Part shown: one piece after another, positions 52,407 through 60,936 of the stretch
Position numbering within the stretch: position 1 is the stretch's first letter
Layout of the letters: every line of letters starts with the position of its first letter
NCBI RefSeq assembly: GCF_001866135.1
Contig: NZ_MODW01000002.1
Coordinates: forward strand, 62,001 to 126,000
Source of the DNA: Microbacterium sp. LCT-H2
GTDB lineage: Bacteria; Actinomycetota; Actinomycetes; Actinomycetales; Microbacteriaceae
Direction of reading: 5' to 3'
Length of the DNA: 64,000 bases
Position numbers and translations under genes: made by a program
Notes under the pieces: model-generated
Seen by the model: the letters and a program-made list of their open reading frames with translations, nothing else
The model's database searches: none
Told to the model about the DNA's origin: nothing

Positions 52407-53354
52407 TCACCACGCGAGGGCGTCGGCGAGGGTGGGGTCGGGGCGGGCGTCGGCGAACTCGGGAAGGGCGCGCAGCTCGGCCAGGAACGCGGAGACCTCC
52501 GCCGCGTAGGCGGGGTCGGGGTGCGTGTCCGCGATCTCCCGGAGCGGAGCGACGTCCATCGCGAGGATGAGGTCGAGCCGGGCGGTCACGGCGGCGTGCG
52601 CGCCCGCCTCCTGCAGGACGCGGATCCCGCCGCGGAGCGCGGCGAGGTAGTCGCGGAGCACGGGGAGCTGCGCCTTGCTCTGGGTGATCGAGGTGCCGTC
52701 CGCTCGGACGCGCCAGCGCACCACGACGTCCGGCAGCACGTCGAAGGCGCGTGCCCGGGTGTACATCGTCTGCGCGACGACCTGGTCCTCGTAGGCCACC
52801 CCTTCCGGGAACCGCAGATCGGACCACATCTCCGTGCGGCTCACCTTGGACCAGGCGACGATGTTCGACACGGCCTGCGGGTGCTCCGCGAGGGTGGTGC
52901 CGAGGCGGGCAGGAGTCGTCGCCGCGGCCACCCACGGCTGCACGCGGCCGGGCACATATCCTTGCCCCACGGGGCGCAGCCGCACGTAGGCGCCGGCGGC
53001 GAAGTCGCTCTCCGTGCGCTCGAGCGTGCCCACGAGCGTCGCCAGCGCGTCCGGCATCAGCTCGTCATCCGCGTCGAGGAATCCCGTGAAGGGCGTGTCG
53101 ACCCGTGCGAGGCCGACATTGCGCGCGGCGCCGAGCCCGATGGAAGCCTCATGCCGCACCACCGTGAAGCGGGCATCCCTCGCGGCGGCGTCGGCGAAGA
53201 TCGCTCCCGTGTCGTCGGTGGAGCCGTCGTCGATGAGGATGGCACGCCACCGCTCGTCCGTCTGCGCGCGGAGGGAGTCGAGAGCGGCGGGGGCGAACGC
53301 GGCGATGTCGCGTCCTGGCACGATCAGCGTCACGATCGGGGTGGGGGCGGTCAC
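52407..53354 (-). CDS. Glycosyltransferase family 2
   Basis: A 315-residue inverting GT-A glycosyltransferase: TPIVTLIVPGRDIAAFAPAALDSLRAQTDERWRAILIDDGSTDDTG, metal site in TPFTGFLDADDELMPDAL, and downstream acceptor region ...VAYEDQVVAQTMYTRAR. No membrane helices. GTG 53354 is the natural family start. It follows the cysteine desulfurase gene by 22 bp and may be read through from the NAD operon, without functional relation. Confidence 0.9.
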   Translation of the reverse strand: MTAPTPIVTLIVPGRDIAAFAPAALDSLRAQTDERWRAILIDDGSTDDTGAIFADAAARDARFTVVRHEASIGLGAARNVGLARVDTPFTGFLDADDELMPDALATLVGTLERTESDFAAGAYVRLRPVGQGYVPGRVQPWVAAATTPARLGTTLAEHPQAVSNIVAWSKVSRTEMWSDLRFPEGVAYEDQVVAQTMYTRARAFDVLPDVVVRWRVRADGTSITQSKAQLPVLRDYLAALRGGIRVLQEAGAHAAVTARLDLILAMDVAPLREIADTHPDPAYAAEVSAFLAELRALPEFADARPDPTLADALAW

Positions 53355-53376
53355 TCCGCCGAGTCTAGAGCCGTCG

Positions 53377-54513
53377 TCAGCCGCGGACGGCGTCGACCGC
53401 CTCCGCGACCAGTGCGGCGAGGTGCTCGGGAGCGTCCGCCGGGAGGGCCGCCCGCCCGAACGTGAACCGCACGGCCGTCTGGGCGACCGCGGGGGCGATG
53501 CCGCACGCGAGCAGCACGGGGGAGGGCTCATCGCTGTCGGCCGCGCAGGCGGAGCCGCTGGACGAGATCACCCCGCGGCGCTCCAGCCCCAGCAGCACCG
53601 CCTCGCCGCTCACGCCGGAGATGGTGAAGCTCGCGGTGCCGGGGAGCCGGTGCACGGGATCCCCTGTCAGCGCGGCGTCGGGCACCCGTCGGGTCACCTC
53701 GGCGATGAAGCGCGCTGTGGCGGCCCGCACCCGCGGCGCCGCGTGCTCACGCTCCCGCTCGGCGAGCTCCAGTGCCGTCGCCAAGCCCACCGCTCCCGCG
53801 ACGTCGACGGTGCCGGACCGCCGTCCGCGCTCCTGACCGCCGCCGTGCAGGAGGGGTTCCAGAGGGAGCCGACCGCGGACGACGAGCGCCCCGGTGCCCT
53901 TGGGAGCACCGAGCTTGTGCCCGGCGATCGACACGGCGTCGGCATCCAGCTCGTGCAGGGGCAGCCAGCCGGCCGACTGCACGGCGTCGATATGGAGGGG
54001 CACGCGGCGGGCGCGGACGACCTCACGGAGTGCCGCGATGTCCTGGACGGTGCCGATCTCGTTGTTCGCGTGTCCGACGGACACGACGGCCGTGTCGTCG
54101 GTGAGCACCGTGTCGAGGGCGTCCGACGTGATCCGCCCGGTTCCCTCGACCGCGGGCATCGCCACCGTCACCCCGTGGAACCGCGCGAGGTACGCCGCCG
54201 ACTCCCGGATCGACTCGTGCTCGATGGGGGACACCACGACCCGCTGCCGCCCGGAGGCGAGCGCTCCCAGGGCGAGGCCCTTCACGGCGAGGTTGTTCGC
54301 CTCCGTGCCGCCGCCGGTGAAGACGACGTCACCCGCCCGCACCCCGAAGACGCGGGCGACCCTGGTGCGGGCATCCTCCAGCGCGCGCGCCGCCGTCTCG
54401 CCCGCGGTGTGATGGCTGGCGGGGTTGCCGAACACCTCGGTGAGGAAGGGCTCCATGGCCGCCCGCACCTCGGGGCGTACCGGCGACGTCGCGGCGTGGT
54501 CGAGGTACAGCAC
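53377..54513 (-). CDS. Cysteine desulfurase (NifS/IscS-like) of the NAD operon
   Basis: A 378-residue PLP enzyme that releases sulfur from cysteine. MLYLDHAATSPVRPEVRAAM start, PLP lysine in SIAGHKLGAPKGTGAL, catalytic mobile-loop Cys in SSGSACAADSDEPSPV. Its place four bases after nadC in a nadA-nadB-nadC operon indicates a dedicated sulfur donor for the [4Fe-4S] cluster of NadA, as reported for nifS-like genes beside nad genes in other bacteria. Confidence 0.92.
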   Translation of the reverse strand: MLYLDHAATSPVRPEVRAAMEPFLTEVFGNPASHHTAGETAARALEDARTRVARVFGVRAGDVVFTGGGTEANNLAVKGLALGALASGRQRVVVSPIEHESIRESAAYLARFHGVTVAMPAVEGTGRITSDALDTVLTDDTAVVSVGHANNEIGTVQDIAALREVVRARRVPLHIDAVQSAGWLPLHELDADAVSIAGHKLGAPKGTGALVVRGRLPLEPLLHGGGQERGRRSGTVDVAGAVGLATALELAEREREHAAPRVRAATARFIAEVTRRVPDAALTGDPVHRLPGTASFTISGVSGEAVLLGLERRGVISSSGSACAADSDEPSPVLLACGIAPAVAQTAVRFTFGRAALPADAPEHLAALVAEAVDAVRG

Positions 54514-54517
54514 GGAC

Positions 54518-55369
54518 TCAGTCGATCCGCAGGTCGAGTCCGAGGTCCAGCGCCCGCGCGGAGTGCGTGAGGGCTCCGACCGAGATGACGTCCACCCCGG
54601 TCTCGGCGATGGCGCGGACGGTGGTCAGGTCGACGCCGCCCGAGGCCTCCACGGTGGCGCGCTCGCCGATGAGGGCCGCACCGGCGCGCAGGTCGTCCAG
54701 GGAGAAGTTGTCCAGGAGCACGGTGTGCGCACCGCCGTCGAGCACCGCCGGGATCTGGTCGAGACGGTCGACCTCGACGACGACGTGGGCGGTGTGCGGC
54801 AGCCGCGAGAGCGCCTCGCGAAGAGCCGTCGCGAGGTCGAGTCCGGATCGCTGGAGCACCGCGAGGTGGTTGTCCTTCGCCATGACCGCGTCGGAGAGGG
54901 AGTATCGGTGGTTCCGGCCGCCGCCGGACACCACGGCGTGCCGCTCGAACGCCCGCAGTCCTGGCGTGGTCTTGCGGGTGTCGGCGATGCGCGCCCGCGT
55001 TCCCTCGACTTCGCGGACGTAGGCGGCCGTGAGGGTGGCGACGCCCGACATCCGCTGCACGAAGTTCAAGGCGACGCGCTCGGCGGTGAGGACCGCGCGA
55101 GCCGGTCCGGTCACGGTGGCCAGCACGTCGGAGGCGGTGAAGGCATCGCCGTCGCCCACGTGCAGGTCGACCGTGACGTCGGGATCGGTGAGGAGGAACG
55201 CGGTGGCGAAGACCTCGCCGCCGCTGAAGACCCCGTCCTCGCGGGCGACGAGGTCGGCCGTGGCGGTCGTCTCCGCGGGGAGCAGGGTGGTGCTGGTGAG
55301 GTCGCCCCACGGCGCGTCCTCCTCGAGTGCAGCTCCGACGACGCGGTGCAGGGTGGCGCGGGTGAGCAT
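54518..55369 (-). CDS. nadC: Nicotinate-nucleotide diphosphorylase (carboxylating)
   Basis: Quinolinate phosphoribosyltransferase, the third step of de novo NAD synthesis. 283 residues; DAPWGDLTSTTLLP N-terminal motif, NFVQRMSGVATLTAAYV, ARIADTRKTTPGLRAFERHAV, GGGRNHRYSLSDAVMAKDNH and VEASGGVDLTTVRAIAETGVDVISVG. Its ATG shares one base with the nadB stop (TGATG), indicating coupled translation. Confidence 0.96.
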   Translation of the reverse strand: MLTRATLHRVVGAALEEDAPWGDLTSTTLLPAETTATADLVAREDGVFSGGEVFATAFLLTDPDVTVDLHVGDGDAFTASDVLATVTGPARAVLTAERVALNFVQRMSGVATLTAAYVREVEGTRARIADTRKTTPGLRAFERHAVVSGGGRNHRYSLSDAVMAKDNHLAVLQRSGLDLATALREALSRLPHTAHVVVEVDRLDQIPAVLDGGAHTVLLDNFSLDDLRAGAALIGERATVEASGGVDLTTVRAIAETGVDVISVGALTHSARALDLGLDLRID

Positions 55370-56883
55370 CAGGCGGTCTCTAGGATCGGTGCGTGTGCCG
55401 GGGTCGGCGCGGCGGGGGCGGGGTCATCGCGGTGGTGGGCGCCGACCGAGACGGGGCGGGCCAGGGCGGCGCGGATGGTGGCCTCGGCGACCCGCAGCAG
55501 GTTCCGGTCCTCGTGCGCGCGGGCGTCGGAGGGGGAAGGTGTCTCGACGGCCCAGCCGCGCACGATCCGGAGCGCGCGCTGCAGGCCCGATCCGGTCCGG
55601 TGCAGGCCGACCTCGTCCCACAGCAGCCGCTGCAGCCCGGCGCGGTCGAACCGGGGGAGGGCCTCCGGTGCGGAATCCGTGTCCGTCGGTGACGGACACG
55701 GGGTGATGTCGCCGGCAGCGGGCCACGGTCCGTCCAGCGCGGCGGCGGCCCTGGCTGCGAACACGGCGCCTTCGAGGAGGGAGTTGGAGGCGAGCCGGTT
55801 GGCTCCGTGCACCCCCGTGCGGGCGGTCTCGCCGACGGCGTAGAGCCCCGGGATCGTGGTCCGTCCGTGGCGATCGGTGACGACGCCGCCCATGAGGTAG
55901 TGGGCGGCGGGGGTCACCGGCAGCGGCGCCCTGGACCAGTCGAAACCGCGAGCACGCGTCACCCGGTCGATGGTGGGGAAGCGGCGGGCGAGCGCGTCCG
56001 CACCCAGCGCCGTCGCATCGAGGTGCACGGGCGCCCCCTGCCGGGCGGCCTGTCGGGCGATGGTCCGCGCGACGACGTCCCTCGGCGCGAGCTCGCCGTC
56101 GGGATGGCTGTCGAACACGAACCGTCGGCCTTCCTGGTCACGGAGGACGGCACCCTCGCCGCGGACGGCTTCGGAGAGGAGGAAGACGGGGCTGCCGGGA
56201 AGCGCGGTCGGGTGGAACTGCACGAACTCCAGGTCGGCGACGGCGGCGCCGGCACGCAGGGCCGCGGCGATGCCGTCGCCCGTTGCCTCCGGCGGATTGG
56301 TCGTATGCGCGTAGAGCTGTCCCGCCCCGCCGGTCGCGAGGATCACGGCGTCGCCCCGGATCTCGGCCGTGTCCCCGTCGCGGAGGACCATGATCCCCCG
56401 GACCCGTCCCTCCTCGACGACGAGGTCGAGGAGCATCGTCCCCTCGCGGACGGGGATGGACGCGCGCTGAATCGCTGCGCACAGCGCCGCGGAGATCGCG
56501 GCGCCGGTGGCGTCACCTCCGGCGTGCAGGATGCGGGCATGGGCGTGCGCGGCCTCCCGCCCGCGGGCGAGAGAGCCGTCCGGTGCGCGATCGAAGGCGA
56601 CGCCGCGGGCGAGGAGCTCGGCGATCCGGGCGGCGCCGTCCGCCACGAGGGCGTCGACGGCGGCTGGGTCGCACAGACCCGCTCCCGCGCTGATCGTGTC
56701 GGCGGCGTGCGTGGCCGGTCCATCTCCCGGCCCGTAGCTCCCGGCCACGCCGCCCTGCGCGAGAGGCGTGCATCCGCCCCCGAGGCCGCCCTTCGTCACG
56801 ACCGTCACCGTGTGCCCGGCCTCGTGCGCGTGCAGCGCGGCGGTGAGCCCGGCGATGCCGGAGCCGACGACGACGACGTTCAT
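55369..56883 (-). CDS. nadB: L-aspartate oxidase
   Basis: FAD enzyme oxidising L-aspartate to iminoaspartate, the first step of de novo NAD synthesis. 504 residues; NVVVVGSGIAGLTAALHAHEAGH (FAD), TPLAQGGVAG, LATGGAGQLYAHTTNPPEATGDG, EFVQFHPTAL, AAHYLMGGVVTD and GLYAVGETARTGVHGANRLASNSLLE. ATG 56883 overlaps the nadA stop (ATGA). Confidence 0.96.
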   Translation of the reverse strand: MNVVVVGSGIAGLTAALHAHEAGHTVTVVTKGGLGGGCTPLAQGGVAGSYGPGDGPATHAADTISAGAGLCDPAAVDALVADGAARIAELLARGVAFDRAPDGSLARGREAAHAHARILHAGGDATGAAISAALCAAIQRASIPVREGTMLLDLVVEEGRVRGIMVLRDGDTAEIRGDAVILATGGAGQLYAHTTNPPEATGDGIAAALRAGAAVADLEFVQFHPTALPGSPVFLLSEAVRGEGAVLRDQEGRRFVFDSHPDGELAPRDVVARTIARQAARQGAPVHLDATALGADALARRFPTIDRVTRARGFDWSRAPLPVTPAAHYLMGGVVTDRHGRTTIPGLYAVGETARTGVHGANRLASNSLLEGAVFAARAAAALDGPWPAAGDITPCPSPTDTDSAPEALPRFDRAGLQRLLWDEVGLHRTGSGLQRALRIVRGWAVETPSPSDARAHEDRNLLRVAEATIRAALARPVSVGAHHRDDPAPAAPTPAHAPILETA

Positions 56884-58217
56884 CGCGCCCCGGCGGGCAC
56901 CGGCGGCTTGGCGGCCAGCATCCGCTCGAGCGCGAGGCGAGCCGGGTCGGCGACATCGGCGGAGACCGTGATGCGGTTCGGTGTGCGACCGGCGACCAGC
57001 TCCTCCAGGACCCACGCGAGGTAGCCCGGGTGGATGCGGTACATGGTCGAGCACGGGCACACGACCGGGTCGAGGCAGAAGATCCGGTGCTGCGGGTACT
57101 GCGCGGCCAGGCGGCGCACGAGGTTGATCTCCGTCCCGACCGCGAACGTCGTCGGCTCCGAGGCCTCGGCGATGGCACGGCGGATGTACTCCGTGGAGCC
57201 GGCCTCGTCAGCCGCGTCGACGACCTCCATCGGGCACTCCGGGTGCACGATCACGCGGACCCCCGGGTGCTCCGCGCGGGCCTGGTCGATCTGCGCCACG
57301 GTGAAGCGGCGGTGCACGGAGCAGAAACCGTGCCAGAGGATCACCTGCGCGTCGGCGAGATCCTCCGCCGTCGAGCCGCCGAGCGCGCGCCGCGGGTTCC
57401 ACAGCGGCATCCGGTCGAGAGGCACCCCCATGGCCTTCGCGGTGTTCCGGCCCAGGTGCTGATCGGGGAAGAAGAGCACCCGACGGCCGCGGGCGAAGGC
57501 CCACTCCAGCACCGTGGCGGCGTTGGACGAGGTGCACACGATGCCGCCGTGCCGCCCGACGAAGCCCTTGATCGCCGCCGAGGAGTTCATGTAGGTGACG
57601 GGGATCACCGGCACGCGGCCGTCGGCGTCCGGGGTCTCGAGATCGCCCAGCACGTCGGCGAGCTGCTCCCAGCATTCCTCCACCTGGTCGATGTCGGCCA
57701 TGTCCGCCATCGAGCAGCCCGCGGCCAGGTTCGGCAGGATCACCGCCTGATCGGGCTGCGACAGGAGGTCGGCGGTCTCGGCCATGAAGTGCACGCCGCA
57801 GAAGACGATCGCCTCCGCGTCCGGCCGCATCGTGGCGGCGGTGGCGAGCTGGAACGAGTCGCCCACCTCGTCCGCATGCGTCACGACCTCCTCGCGCTGA
57901 TAGAAGTGCCCGAGGATCACCACCCGGTCCCCGAGCGTGGCTTTCGCGGCTTCGATGCGGCGGTGGAGCTCCGCCTCGCCGGCCTCGCGGTAGGCGGCCG
58001 GGAGCTCTCCCTGCCGAGGAGCTCCGGTCGGGATGACGTCTCCCATGGAGGAGCCGGGGCCGTAGCCGGGGCGCGTGTCGAAGTCCCACGGTCCGACGGC
58101 GAGGTCGGTGGTGCACGTGGCGTCGGTGGACGCCCCGCCGACGATGGCCTGGATCGCATGGTCGACGGACGGGTCCGCCGGGGGGACCGCGGGCGTCGGG
58201 ACGAAGGTGATGCTCAT
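56880..58217 (-). CDS. nadA: Quinolinate synthase A
   Basis: [4Fe-4S] enzyme condensing iminoaspartate with dihydroxyacetone phosphate to quinolinate. 445 residues; VVILGHFYQREEVVTHADEVGDSF, cluster Cys regions FCGVHFMAETADLL, CTSSNAATVLEWA and VCPCSTMYRI, with HPECPMEVVDAADEAGSTEYI. The N-terminal ~90 residues are an extension typical of actinobacterial NadA. It overlaps nrtR upstream (ATGA) and nadB downstream. Confidence 0.96.
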   Translation of the reverse strand: MSITFVPTPAVPPADPSVDHAIQAIVGGASTDATCTTDLAVGPWDFDTRPGYGPGSSMGDVIPTGAPRQGELPAAYREAGEAELHRRIEAAKATLGDRVVILGHFYQREEVVTHADEVGDSFQLATAATMRPDAEAIVFCGVHFMAETADLLSQPDQAVILPNLAAGCSMADMADIDQVEECWEQLADVLGDLETPDADGRVPVIPVTYMNSSAAIKGFVGRHGGIVCTSSNAATVLEWAFARGRRVLFFPDQHLGRNTAKAMGVPLDRMPLWNPRRALGGSTAEDLADAQVILWHGFCSVHRRFTVAQIDQARAEHPGVRVIVHPECPMEVVDAADEAGSTEYIRRAIAEASEPTTFAVGTEINLVRRLAAQYPQHRIFCLDPVVCPCSTMYRIHPGYLAWVLEELVAGRTPNRITVSADVADPARLALERMLAAKPPVPAGAR

Positions 58218-58930
58218 CGGGTTCTCGTTTCCTCGGGGCGGAGCGGGCCGCGGTCGGCCAGCTCGACATCGGTGTCATCGCGGTACAGGCGGGCGGGGCG
58301 GTGGCTGCCGGTGCGGAAGCGATCGGTCCGGGTGAGGTTTCCCGCCGTCTCCACCTGTCGCCGGAAGTTGGCCGGATCGAGCGAGCGTCCGAGGATCGAC
58401 TCGTACGCCTCGCGTAGTTCGGCGAGGGTGAACTCCGCGGGCAGGAAGCCCTGGGCCACACGGCTGTAGCCGACCTTGTTGCGCAGCCGCCAGAGCGCGT
58501 ACTCGATGATCTCGTGATGATCGAAGGCGAGCGCGGGGAGGTCGTCGGCAGCGAACCACTCCACGTTCTCCGGCGCGCGACCCGAGGCCTGGTGTGCGGC
58601 GATCTGGGCCTCGACGTCGTCCTGGCGGAGCAGGGCCCAGTACACGATCGAGACGACCCGCGTGGGGGAGCGGTCGACGGCGCCGAAGGCGTAGAGCTGC
58701 TCCAGGTAGGTGGGGGCGAGGCCGGTCGTCTCGGCGAGCGTGCGGGCCGCGGCGTCGACCGGCGACTCCTCGGGGGTGAGCCACCCGCCGGGGAGCGCCC
58801 ATCGCTCCGCGAACGGCTCGCGGGTGCGGCGGACGAGGGGGAGCGCGAGCACGGGCGGACCGTCGTCGCCGCGGCGCAGCGTGAGGATCACCGTCGAGAC
58901 GGCGACGCGGATGTCCGCACTTCGAGTCAT
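58214..58930 (-). CDS. nrtR: NrtR-type NAD regulator (Nudix plus winged helix)
   Basis: A 238-residue repressor of NAD biosynthesis. The Nudix domain occupies residues ~10-140; its Nudix box GGWLTPEESPVDAAARTLAETTGL has R-T-L-A-E-T where active hydrolases have R-E-U-x-E-E, so it probably senses ADP-ribose-type metabolites rather than hydrolysing them. The C-terminal winged helix runs NKVGYSRVAQGFLPAEFTLAELREAYESILGRSLDPANFRRQV. ATG 58930 start. First gene of the operon nrtR-nadA-nadB-nadC-cysteine desulfurase, all overlapping or within 7 bp. Confidence 0.92.
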   Translation of the reverse strand: MTRSADIRVAVSTVILTLRRGDDGPPVLALPLVRRTREPFAERWALPGGWLTPEESPVDAAARTLAETTGLAPTYLEQLYAFGAVDRSPTRVVSIVYWALLRQDDVEAQIAAHQASGRAPENVEWFAADDLPALAFDHHEIIEYALWRLRNKVGYSRVAQGFLPAEFTLAELREAYESILGRSLDPANFRRQVETAGNLTRTDRFRTGSHRPARLYRDDTDVELADRGPLRPEETRTR

Positions 58931-58955
58931 AGGCACCTTAACCTCCGGAGTCGAT

Positions 58956-58978
58956 CTTAGTGTCATTCGGACCTTTAG
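58956..58978. promoter_or_regulatory. Likely NrtR operator upstream of the NAD operon
   Basis: Imperfect palindrome CTTAGTGTC-ATTC-GGACCTTTAG, 26 bp before the nrtR start. The TTAGTGTCA half resembles NrtR boxes (a TTA-x-TGTCA half-site pattern). It suggests autoregulation of the whole nad operon. Confidence 0.55.
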
Positions 58979-59040
58979 TGGGCGCCTGTGACGAACAGAA
59001 GCGTCGAGTCCGAAACGTTATCTCCTCCCCGCCGGAAGGC

Positions 59041-59086
59041 TTGTCCCCCCGAGGTGGGTTTGTTAGGTTACTGTCCTAACAAACCC
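59041..59086 (+). promoter_or_regulatory. Promoter and palindromic operator of the peptide ABC transporter operon
   Basis: -35 TTGTCC (59041-59046), 17-bp spacer, -10 TAGGTT (59064-59069). A perfect inverted repeat with 12-bp arms, GGGTTTGTTAGG / CCTAACAAACCC, spacer TTACTGT, spans 59056-59086 and covers the -10 and the probable start site. The TTAGG...CCTAA ends recall DtxR-type boxes, but the spacing (7 rather than 9) does not fit, so the regulator is unknown. Confidence 0.6.
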
Positions 59087-59113
59087 CTTCGAGAGTGGCC
59101 ACCGGCCGCCTCC

Positions 59114-59133
59114 CGGGGTTCCCGTGAACCCCG
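59114..59133 (+). promoter_or_regulatory. 5'-leader hairpin
   Basis: CGGGGTTC-CCGT-GAACCCCG, an 8-bp perfect stem in the ~120-nt leader of the binding-protein gene, followed by related sequence (CCGGGGTTCGG). It could stabilise the mRNA or attenuate transcription. There is no evidence for a riboswitch class I know. Confidence 0.4.
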
Positions 59134-59195
59134 CCCGGGGTTCGGCTCCAACCGGAGAATCCCTCCTGCAGTGCAGCACCGAGAGGAAATGAAGA

Positions 59196-60893
59196 ATGAT
59201 CCGTAACGGAAAGCGCAAGATCGCGCTCACGGCGGTCGCGGGGGCCTCGGTCCTCGTCCTGGGCCTGACGGCCTGCGGCGGCGGCGGTAGCGATGACGGA
59301 GGCGGCAACGCGTCCAGCGACCGCGCCCTCCGCGTCTGGGCCGGCAGCACGACGCCGATCACCACGAACTACAACCCGTTCGCTCCGAACGTGCTCCACG
59401 GCGCACTCGGACCGATCTACGAGCCCCTGTTCTTCTACAACAAGACCAAGGACGAGGAGCCCATCGGCCTCATCGGCGAGTCCTTCGAGTACAACGAAGA
59501 CGGCACGCAGATCACGGTGAAGATCAAGCCGGACCTGAAGTGGAGCGACGGCGAGCCGCTCACGGCCGCGGACGTCGCCTTCACCTTCCTGTACGAGGCG
59601 AACAACCCCAAGGGCAACCAGCTGATCTCCGCGGAGGCCACCGACGACACCACGGTCGTGCTCACCTACGGCATCGCGCAGTACACCACGGAGTTCCAGC
59701 GGATGGGGTCGAGCTACATCCTCCCCGAGCACATCTGGAAGGACGTCGACGACTTCGCGAACTTCACGAACGAGAAGCCGGTCGGCTCCGGGCCCTACGT
59801 CGTCGACAAGACCACCAGCGAGTCCTACACCTTCGTGGCGAACGAGAACTTCCGCGACGCCGACGACCTCGCCATCAAGAAGGTCCAGTACATCGCCGTC
59901 GACAACAACCAGACGGCCCAGGACCTCGTCGCCGCGGGCGAGCTGGACTGGACCGGGATGTTCATCCCGAACCCGGACGACGTGACCGGCAACGGCAAGA
60001 TCGAGTGGATCAACACGCCGCAGGACCCGTCGGTCCTCTACACGTGCTCGAACGCCGACCTCGGCTGCACGGGCCCGCAGACCGACGTCGCGGTGCGTCA
60101 GGCGCTGAACGTCGCGATCGACCGCGCCACCATCAAGGACAAGGCGTTCGTCGGTCTCACCGCCGACATCTCGCCCGCCTACACGCTGCTCCCTCGTGAC
60201 GAGAAGTGGCTCACGGACGACGCGTACGAGGTCAGCCCGCAGGAGGCCAATGTCGAGGAGGCCACGTCCATCCTCGAAGCCGCCGGCTACACCAAGGGCT
60301 CGTCGGGCATCTACGAGAAGGACGGCGTTCCGGTCGAGCTCAGCCTGATCTCGGTCGACGGCTGGACGGACTACAACGACGCCGCGAAGCTGATCGCCGA
60401 GCAGGCCGAGGCCGCGGGCATCAAGGTCACCCCGTCGACGGTGCAGTGGCAGGAGTTCGTCGACACCCGGCAGTCCGGTGAGTTCCAGCTGATCGTCGGT
60501 GGTGTGGTCGGCACGACCATCGCCGACCCGTTCCAGATCTACCGCGACTGGTTCGGCGGCACCGAGGTGCAGTCCACCAGCCCGGTCGGCACCGAGATCC
60601 CCCCGGGGCGCTGGAACTTCAGCCGCTACAACAACCCCACCGTCGATGCGGCCATCCAGCAGGCCATCAGCACCGAGGACGAGGGCGAGCGCAAGGAGCT
60701 CTACGCGACCATCCAGGACGCGATCGTCAATGACGTGCCCTACATCCCGCTCGTGATCAACGCCACGCAGACCTTCTACAACACGAAGGACTACACCGGG
60801 TGGCCGACGGAGGAGAACCTCTACGCGTTCCCGCCGTCCTGGGGCGCCATCGCCGCCGGTTACGTGCTGACGCAGATCAAGCCCGCCGGCTGA
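59196..60893 (+). CDS. Peptide/nickel-type ABC transporter substrate-binding lipoprotein
   Basis: A 565-residue family 5 extracellular solute-binding protein. Lipoprotein signal residues 1-27 (RKIALTAVAGASVLVLGLTAC; lipobox LTAC), then a Gly/Ser linker. SBP_bac_5 features: ITTNYNPFAPN..., TVKIKPDLKWSDGEPLTAADVAFTF, VRQALNVAIDRATIKDKAF, and RYNNPTVDAAIQQAISTEDEGERKELYATIQDAI near the C-terminus. Ligands are oligopeptides or oligosaccharides; in actinobacteria, cellobiose-type sugars are also possible for this family. GAGAGGAAATG precedes the ATG. First gene of the operon. Confidence 0.93.
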   Translation: MIRNGKRKIALTAVAGASVLVLGLTACGGGGSDDGGGNASSDRALRVWAGSTTPITTNYNPFAPNVLHGALGPIYEPLFFYNKTKDEEPIGLIGESFEYNEDGTQITVKIKPDLKWSDGEPLTAADVAFTFLYEANNPKGNQLISAEATDDTTVVLTYGIAQYTTEFQRMGSSYILPEHIWKDVDDFANFTNEKPVGSGPYVVDKTTSESYTFVANENFRDADDLAIKKVQYIAVDNNQTAQDLVAAGELDWTGMFIPNPDDVTGNGKIEWINTPQDPSVLYTCSNADLGCTGPQTDVAVRQALNVAIDRATIKDKAFVGLTADISPAYTLLPRDEKWLTDDAYEVSPQEANVEEATSILEAAGYTKGSSGIYEKDGVPVELSLISVDGWTDYNDAAKLIAEQAEAAGIKVTPSTVQWQEFVDTRQSGEFQLIVGGVVGTTIADPFQIYRDWFGGTEVQSTSPVGTEIPPGRWNFSRYNNPTVDAAIQQAISTEDEGERKELYATIQDAIVNDVPYIPLVINATQTFYNTKDYTGWPTEENLYAFPPSWGAIAAGYVLTQIKPAG

Positions 60894-60936
60894 GTGACGA
60901 GAGGAGCAGGGGAAGCAGGAAGTCAGGACGAGTGAC

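Noticed and set aside
59056-59086. DtxR/IdeR iron box upstream of the peptide transporter
   Set aside because: The TTAGG and CCTAA ends match, but they are separated by 7 rather than 9 bases and the centre does not fit the 19-bp consensus.
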